A DNA stretch of 49,304 nucleotides from Candidatus Yanofskybacteria bacterium RIFCSPHIGHO2_01_FULL_41_26 (GCA_001794055.1 MGJB01000018.1:1-49304); one strand, 5' to 3'. Positions 24,571 through 32,665 are shown, numbered from the stretch's first letter. Numbers and translations: made by a program. The notes: generated by a model from the sequence alone, not told the origin.

Positions 24571-24592
24571 AAAAAAGGGGCTATTGCCCCTC
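24571..24592 (-). terminator. terminator behind the 24601 gene
   Basis: On the minus strand GGGGC-AATA-GCCCC (24577-24590) followed by a T run. It separates this gene from alaS. Confidence 0.7.
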
Positions 24593-24600
24593 TCAACATA

Positions 24601-25377
24601 TCACCTGCTTGATCTTCGGTATATTCCGCCAGTATATTCCGTAAACGCAGTTTGTCTACAAAGTTTCTCTTCCAATTTAGTAATACGCTCGTTCGCTTTT
24701 TTGAGCTGATCGAGAAGAAATCTATTGGCCTGCATCTGATAATGTAGCCATCCCCAACACCACTCCCAACAGATGATATCGGTCTGGTCGCGACCCATAG
24801 GATACGAGTAGAGTGAGAACTCCAAAATGTAGGCCTTGTTGTCCAACGCTTTAAATTTCCTGGCATTCCTTACCATGCGGAGGATGTCATCAGGCGGTTT
24901 TTCGCCTTCAGCCGGCTGGCCATCAACTTTTCCGTAGGTCTTCAGTTCATCCGGACCTTTTGATTCAAGGTCTCTTGGGGTTCCGGGCCCATAGAAATAC
25001 TCAACCCAAATTGCATGCTCGTTCAGTACCAGAATATTTCCAGCGCAAACAGATTCCTTTACATTGATTGCTTCATTACACAAGGTATAAAAAGCTGTTT
25101 TGGCCTCGTTGTTTCCTTCATTGTTTGCAAGGCAAAAAGACAAAATAGTATCAAAGTCGGTCTGTTCGTATTTGACCGGGCATTTGAAGTGGGTTTTCTC
25201 GTCCTGGTGAAAATGCCGGCATGAAATCGTGCCGTGTTTGGCGAGAAATGCTTTTAGTTCTTCTTCACGGCCTCGTAGAGTATTCGGAGGAAAACAAATG
25301 AAATCGGCAACGTTGAACCCTGCACTGGAAAGCTGTTCAAGACGGACGTGTTTGAGCGGATATTCCCGACTGGACAT
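24601..25377 (-). CDS. hypothetical protein, 258 residues
   Basis: Not recognised. A soluble, Trp/Cys-containing protein with CRHFHQDEKTHFKCP, which could bind a metal (Cys/His spacing), a WCWGWLHYQMQANRF segment, and a C-terminal coiled coil (QLKKANERITKLEEKLCRQ). Codons use G and C more than the neighbours. It has its own consensus promoter (25410-25438), a GGAA ribosome site 5 bases before the ATG, and a terminator, so it is a single-gene unit that may have been acquired. Confidence 0.6.
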   Translation of the reverse strand: MSSREYPLKHVRLEQLSSAGFNVADFICFPPNTLRGREEELKAFLAKHGTISCRHFHQDEKTHFKCPVKYEQTDFDTILSFCLANNEGNNEAKTAFYTLCNEAINVKESVCAGNILVLNEHAIWVEYFYGPGTPRDLESKGPDELKTYGKVDGQPAEGEKPPDDILRMVRNARKFKALDNKAYILEFSLYSYPMGRDQTDIICWEWCWGWLHYQMQANRFLLDQLKKANERITKLEEKLCRQTAFTEYTGGIYRRSSR

Positions 25378-25409
25378 TACTGTTCCTTGTCAGTGTACAA
25401 TTTAGCAAG

Positions 25410-25438
25410 AAGATAGCATCGAAAATAATTTTTGTCAA
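25410..25438 (-). promoter_or_regulatory. promoter of the 24601 gene
   Basis: TTGACA (25433-25438), 17-base spacer, TATCTT (25410-25415) on the minus strand. Confidence 0.7.
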
Positions 25439-25469
25439 AAGTAATATATACCAATTTACTGACAGAGAT

Positions 25470-27053
25470 TTAGTTATTAAGTAAGAATCGGAAAATAGCC
25501 CCAAGATATTTATTGTTCAGTAATGATTGGGGCGCTGGTTCCGATGGTGGAGGCGGAGGTGGTAGCATTTCTCTTTGAGGTTCTTGAAACTGCTGCTGCA
25601 TTTGAGGTACAGGTTCAAGCGGTTGGGATTGTTCTATCGGCATGCGGCCTTCAAACTCTGATGGAGGCACAAATCCTGGCGGAGGAGTCATCTCATCGCT
25701 TGGCATAGGCATTTCTGGTCGTTGAAACTCTGGGGGTATTTGTTTGTCTTGTGGTTCTCTTCGTTCCCATTCGCGCGGCTCCTCTCTTTCTCCTGGTGGA
25801 GGAAATTGATTTTGGATTGGCCTTTGCTCATTAGATCTTTGCTTATCTTCTGATCGTTGAAAATTTTGGCAGGCTTCTGGATTTTGAGAGCAAAAACTCT
25901 GGCATTCTTCCGGTGTAGAACATCCTCCGGGGCTGCGGCGGAATTCGCTACCTTCTGGCGGCGGTATGCCCGGTCTTCCTTCATGTTCTTGTCTTTCTTG
26001 TTCTTGCCCTGGCTCGCCTTCCATCGACGGGGGCATTTTTTGGAAACAACCTTGAATTGCATCTCCCAATTGAGGTCCGGGAGTGAGTTCTCCCGACTGG
26101 ATTTTGTTCATTGTTTTTTCACCAAGAGCTGATCTCAAGCAGTCCCTTGCTTCGCTTGGCATCCTATCTATGTCTTCGCGCATTCGATTCATCCCTTCTT
26201 TCATTCTGCTCAATTCTTCTTCGGTGATCATTCCATTCTCTTCGGCGAATTTAAAACATATATCTTGGTTAGATGGATTATTACAAAATGATTCACACTC
26301 CTCTTTGCCTTTGCACCCGCCCGGACCTTTGCCTTTTGTTTTTCTCGCCATTTCTGCTTCTTTTGCGTCCATAAATCCGGCTTCAATCGCAAAATTCATA
26401 CAGACTTCCATATTGTCTGGTTGTTGGCAATATTCATCGCAGGCCTGTCTGCCTCGACAAGGTAGCGGTTTAACTCCTCTTTTGAGGGCCTGCAACATTT
26501 TTTGGGCATTTTCTTTCTCCTGATCACCCATCAAACCGGCTTCAGACGCAAAGGTAACACATTCTTCCATATGGCTCGGATTCCCGCAGTAGCTATCGCA
26601 CGATTTCTTGTTGCCGCAAGCCGGCGGTTTAACACCTCGTTTAATTGCATTGCGTACTTTTTGAGCTTCCCGTAGCTCATCAGGCGGTATCAAGCTGTTT
26701 TGCTCGGCAAACGAAACACACTCGTCAATGCGAGAAATGTCATTGCAATATGTTTCACAAGAATCCTTACCAGTACATCCGCCGGGACCCTTGTTGCCTG
26801 AGGCCGCGAACTTTTTGGCCATTTCAAGCTCTTCCTTCGGCATTAAATTGTTCTGTTCAGCAAAATTTAAACAGGCCGAAATATTCTCAGGTCTATCACA
26901 ATAACTCCGGCATTCGGATTCACTTTTACAATTTCCAAGCTGGGAAACCGGATATTGAATATCCGAAATACCGGCAAACACTTGAACAGCAAAAAAAGAC
27001 AATATGCCGACTCCAGCCAAGTAAAGTATAAAAATAATTTTATTTTGTTTCAT
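25470..27053 (-). CDS. secreted protein with six cysteine repeats
   Basis: 527 residues with a signal peptide at about 6-28. Five repeats of about 50 residues follow the pattern C-x5-C-x3-C-x8-C-x2-F (for example CKSESECRSYCDRPENISAC), and a sixth shorter one (CSTPEECQSFC) lies at about residue 375. Each of the first five continues into a helix ending in an acidic EE or KE stretch. The C-terminal 150 residues are rich in Pro, Gln, Arg and Glu. It probably forms disulfide-bonded modules at the cell surface. No catalytic motif. It follows the 27056 gene after 2 bases, so the two are co-transcribed. Confidence 0.75.
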   Translation of the reverse strand: MKQNKIIFILYLAGVGILSFFAVQVFAGISDIQYPVSQLGNCKSESECRSYCDRPENISACLNFAEQNNLMPKEELEMAKKFAASGNKGPGGCTGKDSCETYCNDISRIDECVSFAEQNSLIPPDELREAQKVRNAIKRGVKPPACGNKKSCDSYCGNPSHMEECVTFASEAGLMGDQEKENAQKMLQALKRGVKPLPCRGRQACDEYCQQPDNMEVCMNFAIEAGFMDAKEAEMARKTKGKGPGGCKGKEECESFCNNPSNQDICFKFAEENGMITEEELSRMKEGMNRMREDIDRMPSEARDCLRSALGEKTMNKIQSGELTPGPQLGDAIQGCFQKMPPSMEGEPGQEQERQEHEGRPGIPPPEGSEFRRSPGGCSTPEECQSFCSQNPEACQNFQRSEDKQRSNEQRPIQNQFPPPGEREEPREWERREPQDKQIPPEFQRPEMPMPSDEMTPPPGFVPPSEFEGRMPIEQSQPLEPVPQMQQQFQEPQREMLPPPPPPSEPAPQSLLNNKYLGAIFRFLLNN

Positions 27054-27055
27054 AA

Positions 27056-27310
27056 TTATTTGAAGGGATTAGTTTTTATGCCGGAAAAAGGATTAGCTTC
27101 GCTTAAAGGATTAACCTCTGGTTTATTTTTCAACGGATTAACTGTCGGTAGATTCTGGGCCGGATTTTCAGTTTTTTGGTAAAGATCGCTGCCCAGCCCC
27201 CCTTGCGTTTCAGAAGATTTGTTTCGGATACTTTCTCGCCATAAAAATACAACAAGAACAAGCGCGACTAAAATTAACATCGCCAGATATGTCTTGAAAT
27301 GATTGCTCAT
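27056..27310 (-). CDS. small membrane-anchored protein with NP repeats
   Basis: 84 residues: one membrane helix at about 7-23, then an outside part with VNPLKNKPEVNPLSEANPFSG and TNPFK, four Asn-Pro-[Leu/Phe] units. No recognised family. Directly upstream of the cysteine-repeat gene, 2 bases apart, which suggests a joint role at the surface. Confidence 0.6.
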   Translation of the reverse strand: MSNHFKTYLAMLILVALVLVVFLWRESIRNKSSETQGGLGSDLYQKTENPAQNLPTVNPLKNKPEVNPLSEANPFSGIKTNPFK

Positions 27311-27413
27311 GATATAAATTTTAATGTTTTAGAAAATTAAGTAAAGATTAAAAAGTTGATATTTTTTGATTGAAAGATCGGTCTTAATGTGTTATGATAA
27401 AGAATAAATTTAT

Positions 27414-27486
27414 GGGGGCTATGGTGAAATGGTTATCACAGCGCTCTGTGGAAGCGCGGTCGTGGGTTCAATTCCCACTAGCCCCC
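27414..27486 (+). tRNA. tRNA-His (GUG)
   Basis: The cloverleaf is complete: D stem GTGA/TCAC, anticodon stem GCGCT/AGCGC with loop CTGTGGA, T arm GTGGG-TTCAATT-CCCAC. The extra G at position -1 (27414) opposite C73 (27486), the tRNA-His identity element, is encoded. CCA is not encoded. Confidence 0.93.
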
Positions 27487-27506
27487 CATCTGTGTTAAAA
27501 TAAATT

Positions 27507-27704
27507 ATGAATAACAATCAAAAAACAAGCGACGATGTGTTAGATGATAATGCATCAGTTGAGATAGTTGGTTTAGACAAGCTCGAAAAAGAAGAGCCGG
27601 GGGATTCGACTGTCAACACCTCTGACTATGGGGATGATGTTGACGACACAACCCCAGAAGAAGCCGAAGAAATGCTTGAAAAAGCAAATGAAATAATAAA
27701 ATAA
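27507..27704 (+). CDS. hypothetical acidic protein, 65 residues
   Basis: Very acidic and probably disordered in the middle (DDVLDDN, DYGDDVDDTTPEEAEE) with a short C-terminal helix EEMLEKANEIIK. It begins 20 bases after tRNA-His, possibly on the same transcript. An AT-only hairpin follows the stop. No family recognised. Confidence 0.5.
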   Translation: MNNNQKTSDDVLDDNASVEIVGLDKLEKEEPGDSTVNTSDYGDDVDDTTPEEAEEMLEKANEIIK

Positions 27705-27713
27705 TTTTTTTTA

Positions 27714-29204
27714 TTATTTATTCGCAGAATTAGTATTGGCTAAATACTTTTTGAAAAAAGCATCCGCCACCTTAGCTGAAACAGTAACAATTGACGCCAT
27801 ACTGTGGAAATCAGTATTTGAAGTCCACTCTCTTGGCGGTCTGCCGTTGTTTCTGTATATAAAATTTTTGACGCTATCCACTCTTCCTTCGGGCCGCCCA
27901 TTTTTGTATTTGACAAAATTTGTTAAAGGAATTTTTTTCCCATCAATTAACAACAAGTGGTCTTTTAATAATCTAATTACATTTCTGTGTCCCCACTGAT
28001 AAGCCGCGTACGCAACCCATCTTTGTTCGTCCTCGCTGAATTCTAGCCATCTCTCAACTCCAATATCATCAATTATAAAAATAATTTTTTCCATCAAAAG
28101 GGCTCCTACCGCCTCAATCATGTCCTTTGTTTTTAACATTTTGGCTACAGTTCTCATTCCTGCCTCATTACTGCCAACCCCCTCTTCTATTGGCTGGGTG
28201 TTTTCGGTGCCAAAAACTTCTTTAGAAAAAAAATTTTTCACTATTCCAAACGAATCATACGGCATCATTTTTTCTTTAAAATTAGTTTCCAGAAGACCTC
28301 GACGAATTAAATTATCAACATCAGTCCCCAAACTGTCGGCACCGATACTACCCATGGTATCTATGTACTTATTGTCTTGGAAACCAGGATAATCAATTTC
28401 TCTTGCCATCCCTTCCTGCAGAACCACCGATGCCAAAAATCCGGGACTTAATCGGATGCACTCGCTGCCATATTTTTTATTTATGTTTCCGGCTCGTCTA
28501 TTTAGAATTTGAGAAGTTGTAACGATTCTATCATTGAAACTTTTGTATCGATGATAACCCAGTCGCTTAACCAGCTTAATTCCAAACGACGAACTCTCGC
28601 TTTTCAAAAGATTCGAGTAATCTATTCTTTTTAACAAATCTCTCCATCTCTCCTCATCCAACATATCCGCATTTTTCCTTGCTCTAATTTCTTCTGTATT
28701 TATAAAATCTTCAGCATAAATATGCTTTTTGATTGATCGTGCTAATGCAAAAGTCTCATTATCGTGATATACTCCTCCTATCAAGTCTGACATTTTTTTT
28801 ATTCCTTCTTTTTCGAGTCGTTTCTTAACACTCTCTAGAAGTTTTTTGTAATCTACGGAATCATATTTATGAACTGTTTCCTCTCCACGGCTTTTTGATT
28901 TTGCTAATTCAACGGTTTTTGTTTCTTTCGGTATATCTCCCGATCGGCTTGCTCTATAAACCGGAGCTCCGATTGATACAAAAATCGACAACGCAAGAGC
29001 GTATCTTATCAAAGTGTCTCGACTGCGGCCTATCAAGGAAATCACCTTGATGGTTTGTTCCGGTACTTCCTCTTGCGTCTCTGAAAGATTTTCCTCTATT
29101 TTCTCTAATTTTCCTGCATCTTCAGTCAGCTGTTCTTTGGTAAATAAAGCTGCATCGGTAACTTCTTTAGAAATTTCTGGTTTAGATTTAGGCGTTTTTT
29201 CCAT
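27714..29204 (-). CDS. hypothetical membrane-anchored protein, 496 residues
   Basis: An acidic N-terminal part (1-50), one hydrophobic helix at about 64-84 (RYALALSIFVSIGAPVY) and a large, mostly helical outer domain. SPGFLASVVLQEGMAREIDYPGF and VAYAAYQWGHRNVIRLLKDHLL have a lysozyme-like or muramidase-like flavour, but no clear catalytic motif can be assigned. Overlaps the small 29188 gene. Confidence 0.6.
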   Translation of the reverse strand: MEKTPKSKPEISKEVTDAALFTKEQLTEDAGKLEKIEENLSETQEEVPEQTIKVISLIGRSRDTLIRYALALSIFVSIGAPVYRASRSGDIPKETKTVELAKSKSRGEETVHKYDSVDYKKLLESVKKRLEKEGIKKMSDLIGGVYHDNETFALARSIKKHIYAEDFINTEEIRARKNADMLDEERWRDLLKRIDYSNLLKSESSSFGIKLVKRLGYHRYKSFNDRIVTTSQILNRRAGNINKKYGSECIRLSPGFLASVVLQEGMAREIDYPGFQDNKYIDTMGSIGADSLGTDVDNLIRRGLLETNFKEKMMPYDSFGIVKNFFSKEVFGTENTQPIEEGVGSNEAGMRTVAKMLKTKDMIEAVGALLMEKIIFIIDDIGVERWLEFSEDEQRWVAYAAYQWGHRNVIRLLKDHLLLIDGKKIPLTNFVKYKNGRPEGRVDSVKNFIYRNNGRPPREWTSNTDFHSMASIVTVSAKVADAFFKKYLANTNSANK

Positions 29205-29346
29205 TTCTATTTAAATATTTGTTGATTATAACAAGGGCTTTTTCAAGTCCCTCGCGTTCTTTATTGCCCAAGCCGCTTTCTAATAAATTTAAAATCTCTT
29301 CGCGAAGATTTTTCAATTCCTCTAAGTTTTTGTTTTTATCTTCCAT
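29188..29346 (-). CDS. hypothetical coiled-coil peptide, 52 residues
   Basis: From ATG 29346: MEDKNKNLEELKNLREEILN and on to KYLNRNGKNA, a charged helical hairpin. The longer frame to 29391 would run through tRNA-Pro and is not chosen. It overlaps the start of the 496-residue gene by 17 bases. Confidence 0.5.
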   Translation of the reverse strand: MEDKNKNLEELKNLREEILNLLESGLGNKEREGLEKALVIINKYLNRNGKNA

Positions 29347-29351
29347 TTTTG

Positions 29352-29422
29352 TCGGGATGCCGAGATTCGAACTCGGACTAAAACGTCCCAAACGTCTCGT
29401 GCTACCGTTACACTACATCCCG
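29352..29422 (-). tRNA. tRNA-Pro (UGG)
   Basis: Acceptor CGGGATG/CATCCCG, D arm GTGT/GCAC, anticodon loop TTTGGGA (anticodon TGG), T arm CCGAG-TTCGAAT-CTCGG, discriminator A. CCA not encoded. It is the left border of the ubiquitin-like cassette. Confidence 0.92.
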
Positions 29423-29499
29423 AATTTACCCTATCCTACCACTTACCATATATTTTAGCACGAGATAGGGTGAAAAGCGTACTGTGTACAGAAAATATA

Positions 29500-29520
29500 A
29501 AAGCCGAGTTTCCTCGGCCT
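29500..29520 (-). terminator. terminator of the ubiquitin-like gene
   Basis: GCCGAG (29503-29508) pairs with CTCGGC (29513-29518), followed on the minus strand by TTTTATATTTT. Confidence 0.7.
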
Positions 29521-29554
29521 GTATGAGATTATGCCTTCTGACTAAAGTAAGGAA

Positions 29555-29824
29555 CTAACCTTTTTGGCCTGCTGGCTTTTTGAATTCCAGCTCTTCGTTG
29601 CCATCAAGGAATACGCCCTCATCTGCAAGTTGCTTGCCATTGACCAAGATCACAGTGTGGTCATCACCGATATTCATGACTTCGCGAAGGTTGTTGCGAA
29701 CCTCACGCACGGTATATCCAAGCATACCTTCAAGTTCTTGGGTATTCGCACCACAGACAACACGTAGTCTGTCGGTTTTGGTAGTAGTCGCAGTCGGCGC
29801 AACAGAAGTTGCAAGCTTAAGCAT
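29555..29824 (-). CDS. ubiquitin-like beta-grasp modifier protein
   Basis: 89 residues. After a Thr/Ala-rich N-terminal tail (about 1-17) the pattern DRLRVVCG, TVREVRNNLREVMNI, HTVILVNGKQLAD, NEELEFKKPAGQKG is strand-helix-strand-strand, as in ubiquitin-like and ThiS/MoaD-like folds. The chain ends in a single glycine (Gly89), so no trimming would be needed to expose it. Its position next to E1-, E2- and JAB-like genes is the main reason for the call. It has its own consensus promoter (29861-29889) and terminator, which suggests higher expression than the enzymes. Resembles Prok_Ub/PRTRC protein C in context, but the sequence match is not obvious by eye. Confidence 0.72.
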   Translation of the reverse strand: MLKLATSVAPTATTTKTDRLRVVCGANTQELEGMLGYTVREVRNNLREVMNIGDDHTVILVNGKQLADEGVFLDGNEELEFKKPAGQKG

Positions 29825-29860
29825 TTTAGGTCTCTTTTCCTTGTTTACGGATCTTTCGAT

Positions 29861-29889
29861 AGTATATTACACTACAATACCAGTGTCAA
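29861..29889 (-). promoter_or_regulatory. promoter of the ubiquitin-like gene
   Basis: TTGACA (29884-29889), 17-base spacer, TATACT (29861-29866) on the minus strand, an almost ideal sigma-70 type promoter located in the gap after the E1-like gene. Confidence 0.8.
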
Positions 29890-30581
29890 GGGCTAGTCAA
29901 TTTTTGCCTAACTGGGCGTACATTACCAGTTTGAAGATCAAAATATACTTCGTAATAAGGACCAAAACCATTAAGCCACAGAACAAAGGCATTCAGCATT
30001 AAAGTTGCTACCGTTAAGTTAACAACTAGAAGTTGAGGCTCCCCAGCTTTAGCAAGTTCTTCACATGATAATTCTGCTGGATTACGATCAATTGGACTCT
30101 CGATTTCTGGATGCTGAAATGTGAGTGAGGGTGTAATGTCTTTGCCCCCACGCCTCTCATATACTTGAACATTGCCATCGTACAGCTCGTTGCCCCCAGA
30201 AATAAGCAGAGCATTATCCAAAGAGGCAACGTGGCCTGATACTAGATTTCTAGTCGCATGGTTATCACAGCCAAGAAAGATTACGTCACCTTCTCGAATT
30301 AATGCCAAAATATTATTTGAATTTACAAAGACTGGTTTAGATTCAATATTTAACTCTGTAAACATCAGCTCAAGCCATTCTTTTGTAGTCTCTGCTTTAT
30401 TTGCTAAAGCAGAAAATTTTTGACGCTCACGATTGCGCTCTTTATAGGCCTTACCATCTATCAATATGACTCGCTTGGGAATTTTTTCATTATCTGAGTC
30501 AGAGTAGGCTAAAATTCTACAGAGAGGTTCAACAAGATTACTACCTATACCTCCTAAACCCACTATTGCAACTCTCTTCAT
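29886..30581 (-). CDS. ThiF/E1-like adenylating enzyme
   Basis: A 231-residue adenylyltransferase that should activate the C-terminus of the ubiquitin-like protein with ATP. The Rossmann motif is GLGGIG (residues 8-13), Asp42 ends the second strand (VILIDGKAYKERNRERQKF, which also holds the Arg/Asn/Arg used for ATP), and CDNHATR (105-111) is the conserved Asp-Asn-x-x-Arg site. Cys173 in ELSCEELAKAGEPQLLVVN lies where E1-like proteins carry the thiol-forming Cys. It is shorter than MoeB/ThiF (about 250) and lacks zinc CxxC pairs, as in the PRTRC ThiF group. The ATG directly follows the JAB stop (TAAATG), so translation is coupled. Confidence 0.85.
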   Translation of the reverse strand: MKRVAIVGLGGIGSNLVEPLCRILAYSDSDNEKIPKRVILIDGKAYKERNRERQKFSALANKAETTKEWLELMFTELNIESKPVFVNSNNILALIREGDVIFLGCDNHATRNLVSGHVASLDNALLISGGNELYDGNVQVYERRGGKDITPSLTFQHPEIESPIDRNPAELSCEELAKAGEPQLLVVNLTVATLMLNAFVLWLNGFGPYYEVYFDLQTGNVRPVRQKLTSP

Positions 30582-31322
30582 TTACTCTTCTTCCCTTTGT
30601 TTCATTAACCTAACGCTATTTCGCCATTCTTCAGGCGGTTCATACTTTTCTGGCAAAAGTTTTTCTTCACCAGCTAGTACATATTCTTCTTGTTTATACT
30701 TAGGGTAAGAGTAGTAAACAGCTATGGGCTGTTTTACAACGCCTTCTATCAATTTACCTGGATCAAGAGTAAACCTAGTTCCATTTATGCATGCCTGTAA
30801 GCTTAGGTTGAAGGAATTACGATAGAAATAAAATCCACCAAATGTTCCGTGTATTCCGTCAAAGTTTATCTCATCGTGATGATCAATTGATGAATGAAAT
30901 GCCAACATCCTGCCATGTGAATGCAGAGTTCCTATGAGACGATGGTTTTCTTTTTGAGGTATATCATATTCGATTCTTCCATAAGCCACTGCCTGAGGCG
31001 GGACAGTAATATTGTAACCTCCTACATCAGATCCACTCCACCACAAAAGTGCTAGGGCTTCAGTGTTTTGCCTGTGAGTAATCCAAGCAAAGAATTGTGC
31101 AACTGTTTTTAATATTTCTTTAGGTATTGGGGGCAACAGGAATTCAAACTTAGGCTCTTGTTCTTCTAGTATGCTAATTCGTTCCACGGGAACGATAGCT
31201 TTCCAAAACGGCGTCTCTTTGTGAAGAAACACTCCATTAGCACTAATTTCATACAAGGTTGGCGTATCTGGTTTAGGCGTATTCTTATCGTGAATCCATA
31301 CTGGGTACATAGGCATAATCAT
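30582..31322 (-). CDS. JAB/JAMM metallopeptidase (PRTRC-A/Prok-JAB-like)
   Basis: 246 residues. The JAMM zinc site is complete: Glu88 in TEALALLWW, then His134-x-His136-x7-Ser144-x2-Asp147 in GTLHSHGRMLAFHSSIDHHDE. Such enzymes remove ubiquitin-like modifiers or mature their precursors. The N-terminal 75 residues and C-terminal 60 residues lie outside the JAB core. The start overlaps the E2-like stop in ATGA, a sign of translational coupling. Since the modifier already ends in Gly, deconjugation seems a more likely job than maturation; this is inference. Confidence 0.87.
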   Translation of the reverse strand: MIMPMYPVWIHDKNTPKPDTPTLYEISANGVFLHKETPFWKAIVPVERISILEEQEPKFEFLLPPIPKEILKTVAQFFAWITHRQNTEALALLWWSGSDVGGYNITVPPQAVAYGRIEYDIPQKENHRLIGTLHSHGRMLAFHSSIDHHDEINFDGIHGTFGGFYFYRNSFNLSLQACINGTRFTLDPGKLIEGVVKQPIAVYYSYPKYKQEEYVLAGEEKLLPEKYEPPEEWRNSVRLMKQREEE

Positions 31323-32665
31323 TCTCCTTTCTGCTGTAATTCTTCTACGAAGTGCTCACCAAAATCTTTACCCATCTTTTTGGAACGCCTTCTGAGAGAA
31401 GTAGTCAGTTTAACTACAAGATTGGTTATTTGCACTGAAAGAAAATCTTTGGCACCTTGAACCATGTTTTGAGGAACACTGAAATGTGCTCCCAAAAAAA
31501 GAATTTTTTCCTCAAGTTGTTCACGAAATTGTGATGCAAGTAGTTTTAGCTGACCATCTCTTTTTTGAGCCAAACTTTCTTGAGATTTTTCATATTTCTG
31601 GGCTATATAATCTAGGACCGCTTTTACCATTTGTCCCAGGTTATAATCACATTGTATCCAAGGTAATTTACAGACAGCCAGTAAAGAGTCCTCGCGCATT
31701 GAGAATTTTTCCCATTCTTCGATATTACTTACTTCTGGGATTGTACTTGCTGCTTGGCGCCACAATTCGGTTGACCACGGTTGGCCATCGTAAAAACCGC
31801 TTCCCCAGAACCAATCCAATAATGTTAGATTCCAGTTAGGGTCAGATAATTTTATTGGAGGTCGGCCAGAACCTAAACAAGTTCCGAAGGGTAACTGATA
31901 GTTTACTTCTGGCAGATTGCAAAAGTACAAAGCCTCGTTTTGACTTTGAAGTTTTTTTGATCCATAAAAAACACCTAAACCACAGTGACCATGGTCATTG
32001 TCACCGCTAGGAACGTCTTCATATAATTCGCCGTTCACGAAATAAACGATAAAGCGTACCCAAGGAAATACAAGCCTTCTCTTCACCCCACACATATCTA
32101 TGGTTCTTCGTTGAGGAGGAACATCCAAACAGAAAGCCGTATAAGTGTATTTAGGGGTTATAAGTTGCCAACGGAAACGAGTATTAACTGGGAATGGCCC
32201 ATCCGTTTGAAAGACACGCTCTTGTCTCCTATCTTGTTCATAGGCCCTACCTATTTCTTCAAACTTGTCATTAGCAAAGGATGAGAACATCTTTTCGCCC
32301 TGTGTCCCAAGTGCATCAAGTAATTCCTTTCGGAATTTTTTCTCACCCGCATTTATGCATGTATCAACCAGTGGGCTTATTAAGTCTGCGAGCTTATCTA
32401 TTTCCGGTTTGGCAATAGTTGTATTCCAACTATCCAGCATTTCAATAGTTGCTCTTTGGACTGATTCTGCAACAGATTCAGCAAGACTAGACTGGTCTCG
32501 AATAAATTCTAGTTTTTTAGGTTTGTACAGTCCTAAAAATTTAGATCCATTTTGAAATAATAGTCTCCAGACAGAGCCATCAGTATCTAGGAAAACTTTA
32601 CCTATAGAATCTGAAATACTTCTAGTATTAAGCGATTGACCGCTAAGCTCTTCTTGGTTAGTCAT
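31319..32665 (-). CDS. E2-like conjugating enzyme (Prok-E2/PRTRC-B-like)
   Basis: 448 residues. The core at about 165-290 has PWVRFIVYFVNGELYE (201-216), then ALYFCNLPEVNY (245-256) and FGTCLGSGRPPIKL (260-273). The order P-W...Ly-LPeVN...G-x-C-x-G matches prokaryotic E2-like proteins of the PRTRC-B kind, with Cys263 as the expected thioester cysteine. About 160 residues of helical, coiled-coil-like sequence precede the core and about 150 follow it, much more than a minimal E2. First gene of the E2-JAB-E1 operon, with AAGGAAGAG before the ATG and a consensus promoter. The family call rests on motif memory and context, not on a search. Confidence 0.72.
   Translation of the reverse strand: MTNQEELSGQSLNTRSISDSIGKVFLDTDGSVWRLLFQNGSKFLGLYKPKKLEFIRDQSSLAESVAESVQRATIEMLDSWNTTIAKPEIDKLADLISPLVDTCINAGEKKFRKELLDALGTQGEKMFSSFANDKFEEIGRAYEQDRRQERVFQTDGPFPVNTRFRWQLITPKYTYTAFCLDVPPQRRTIDMCGVKRRLVFPWVRFIVYFVNGELYEDVPSGDNDHGHCGLGVFYGSKKLQSQNEALYFCNLPEVNYQLPFGTCLGSGRPPIKLSDPNWNLTLLDWFWGSGFYDGQPWSTELWRQAASTIPEVSNIEEWEKFSMREDSLLAVCKLPWIQCDYNLGQMVKAVLDYIAQKYEKSQESLAQKRDGQLKLLASQFREQLEEKILFLGAHFSVPQNMVQGAKDFLSVQITNLVVKLTTSLRRRSKKMGKDFGEHFVEELQQKGE

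Noticed and set aside
26083..27031. Plus-strand ORFs of 128-146 residues opposite the cysteine-repeat gene
   Set aside because: They are shadows caused by the repeated codon pattern of the minus-strand gene.
29555..32665. Bil (ISG15-like) or type II CBASS defence operon
   Set aside because: The gene set (E1, E2, JAB, modifier) overlaps with Bil, but the E2-like motif order and short E1 look closer to PRTRC-type proteins, and no CD-NTase or effector gene is nearby. Kept as a general conjugation system.
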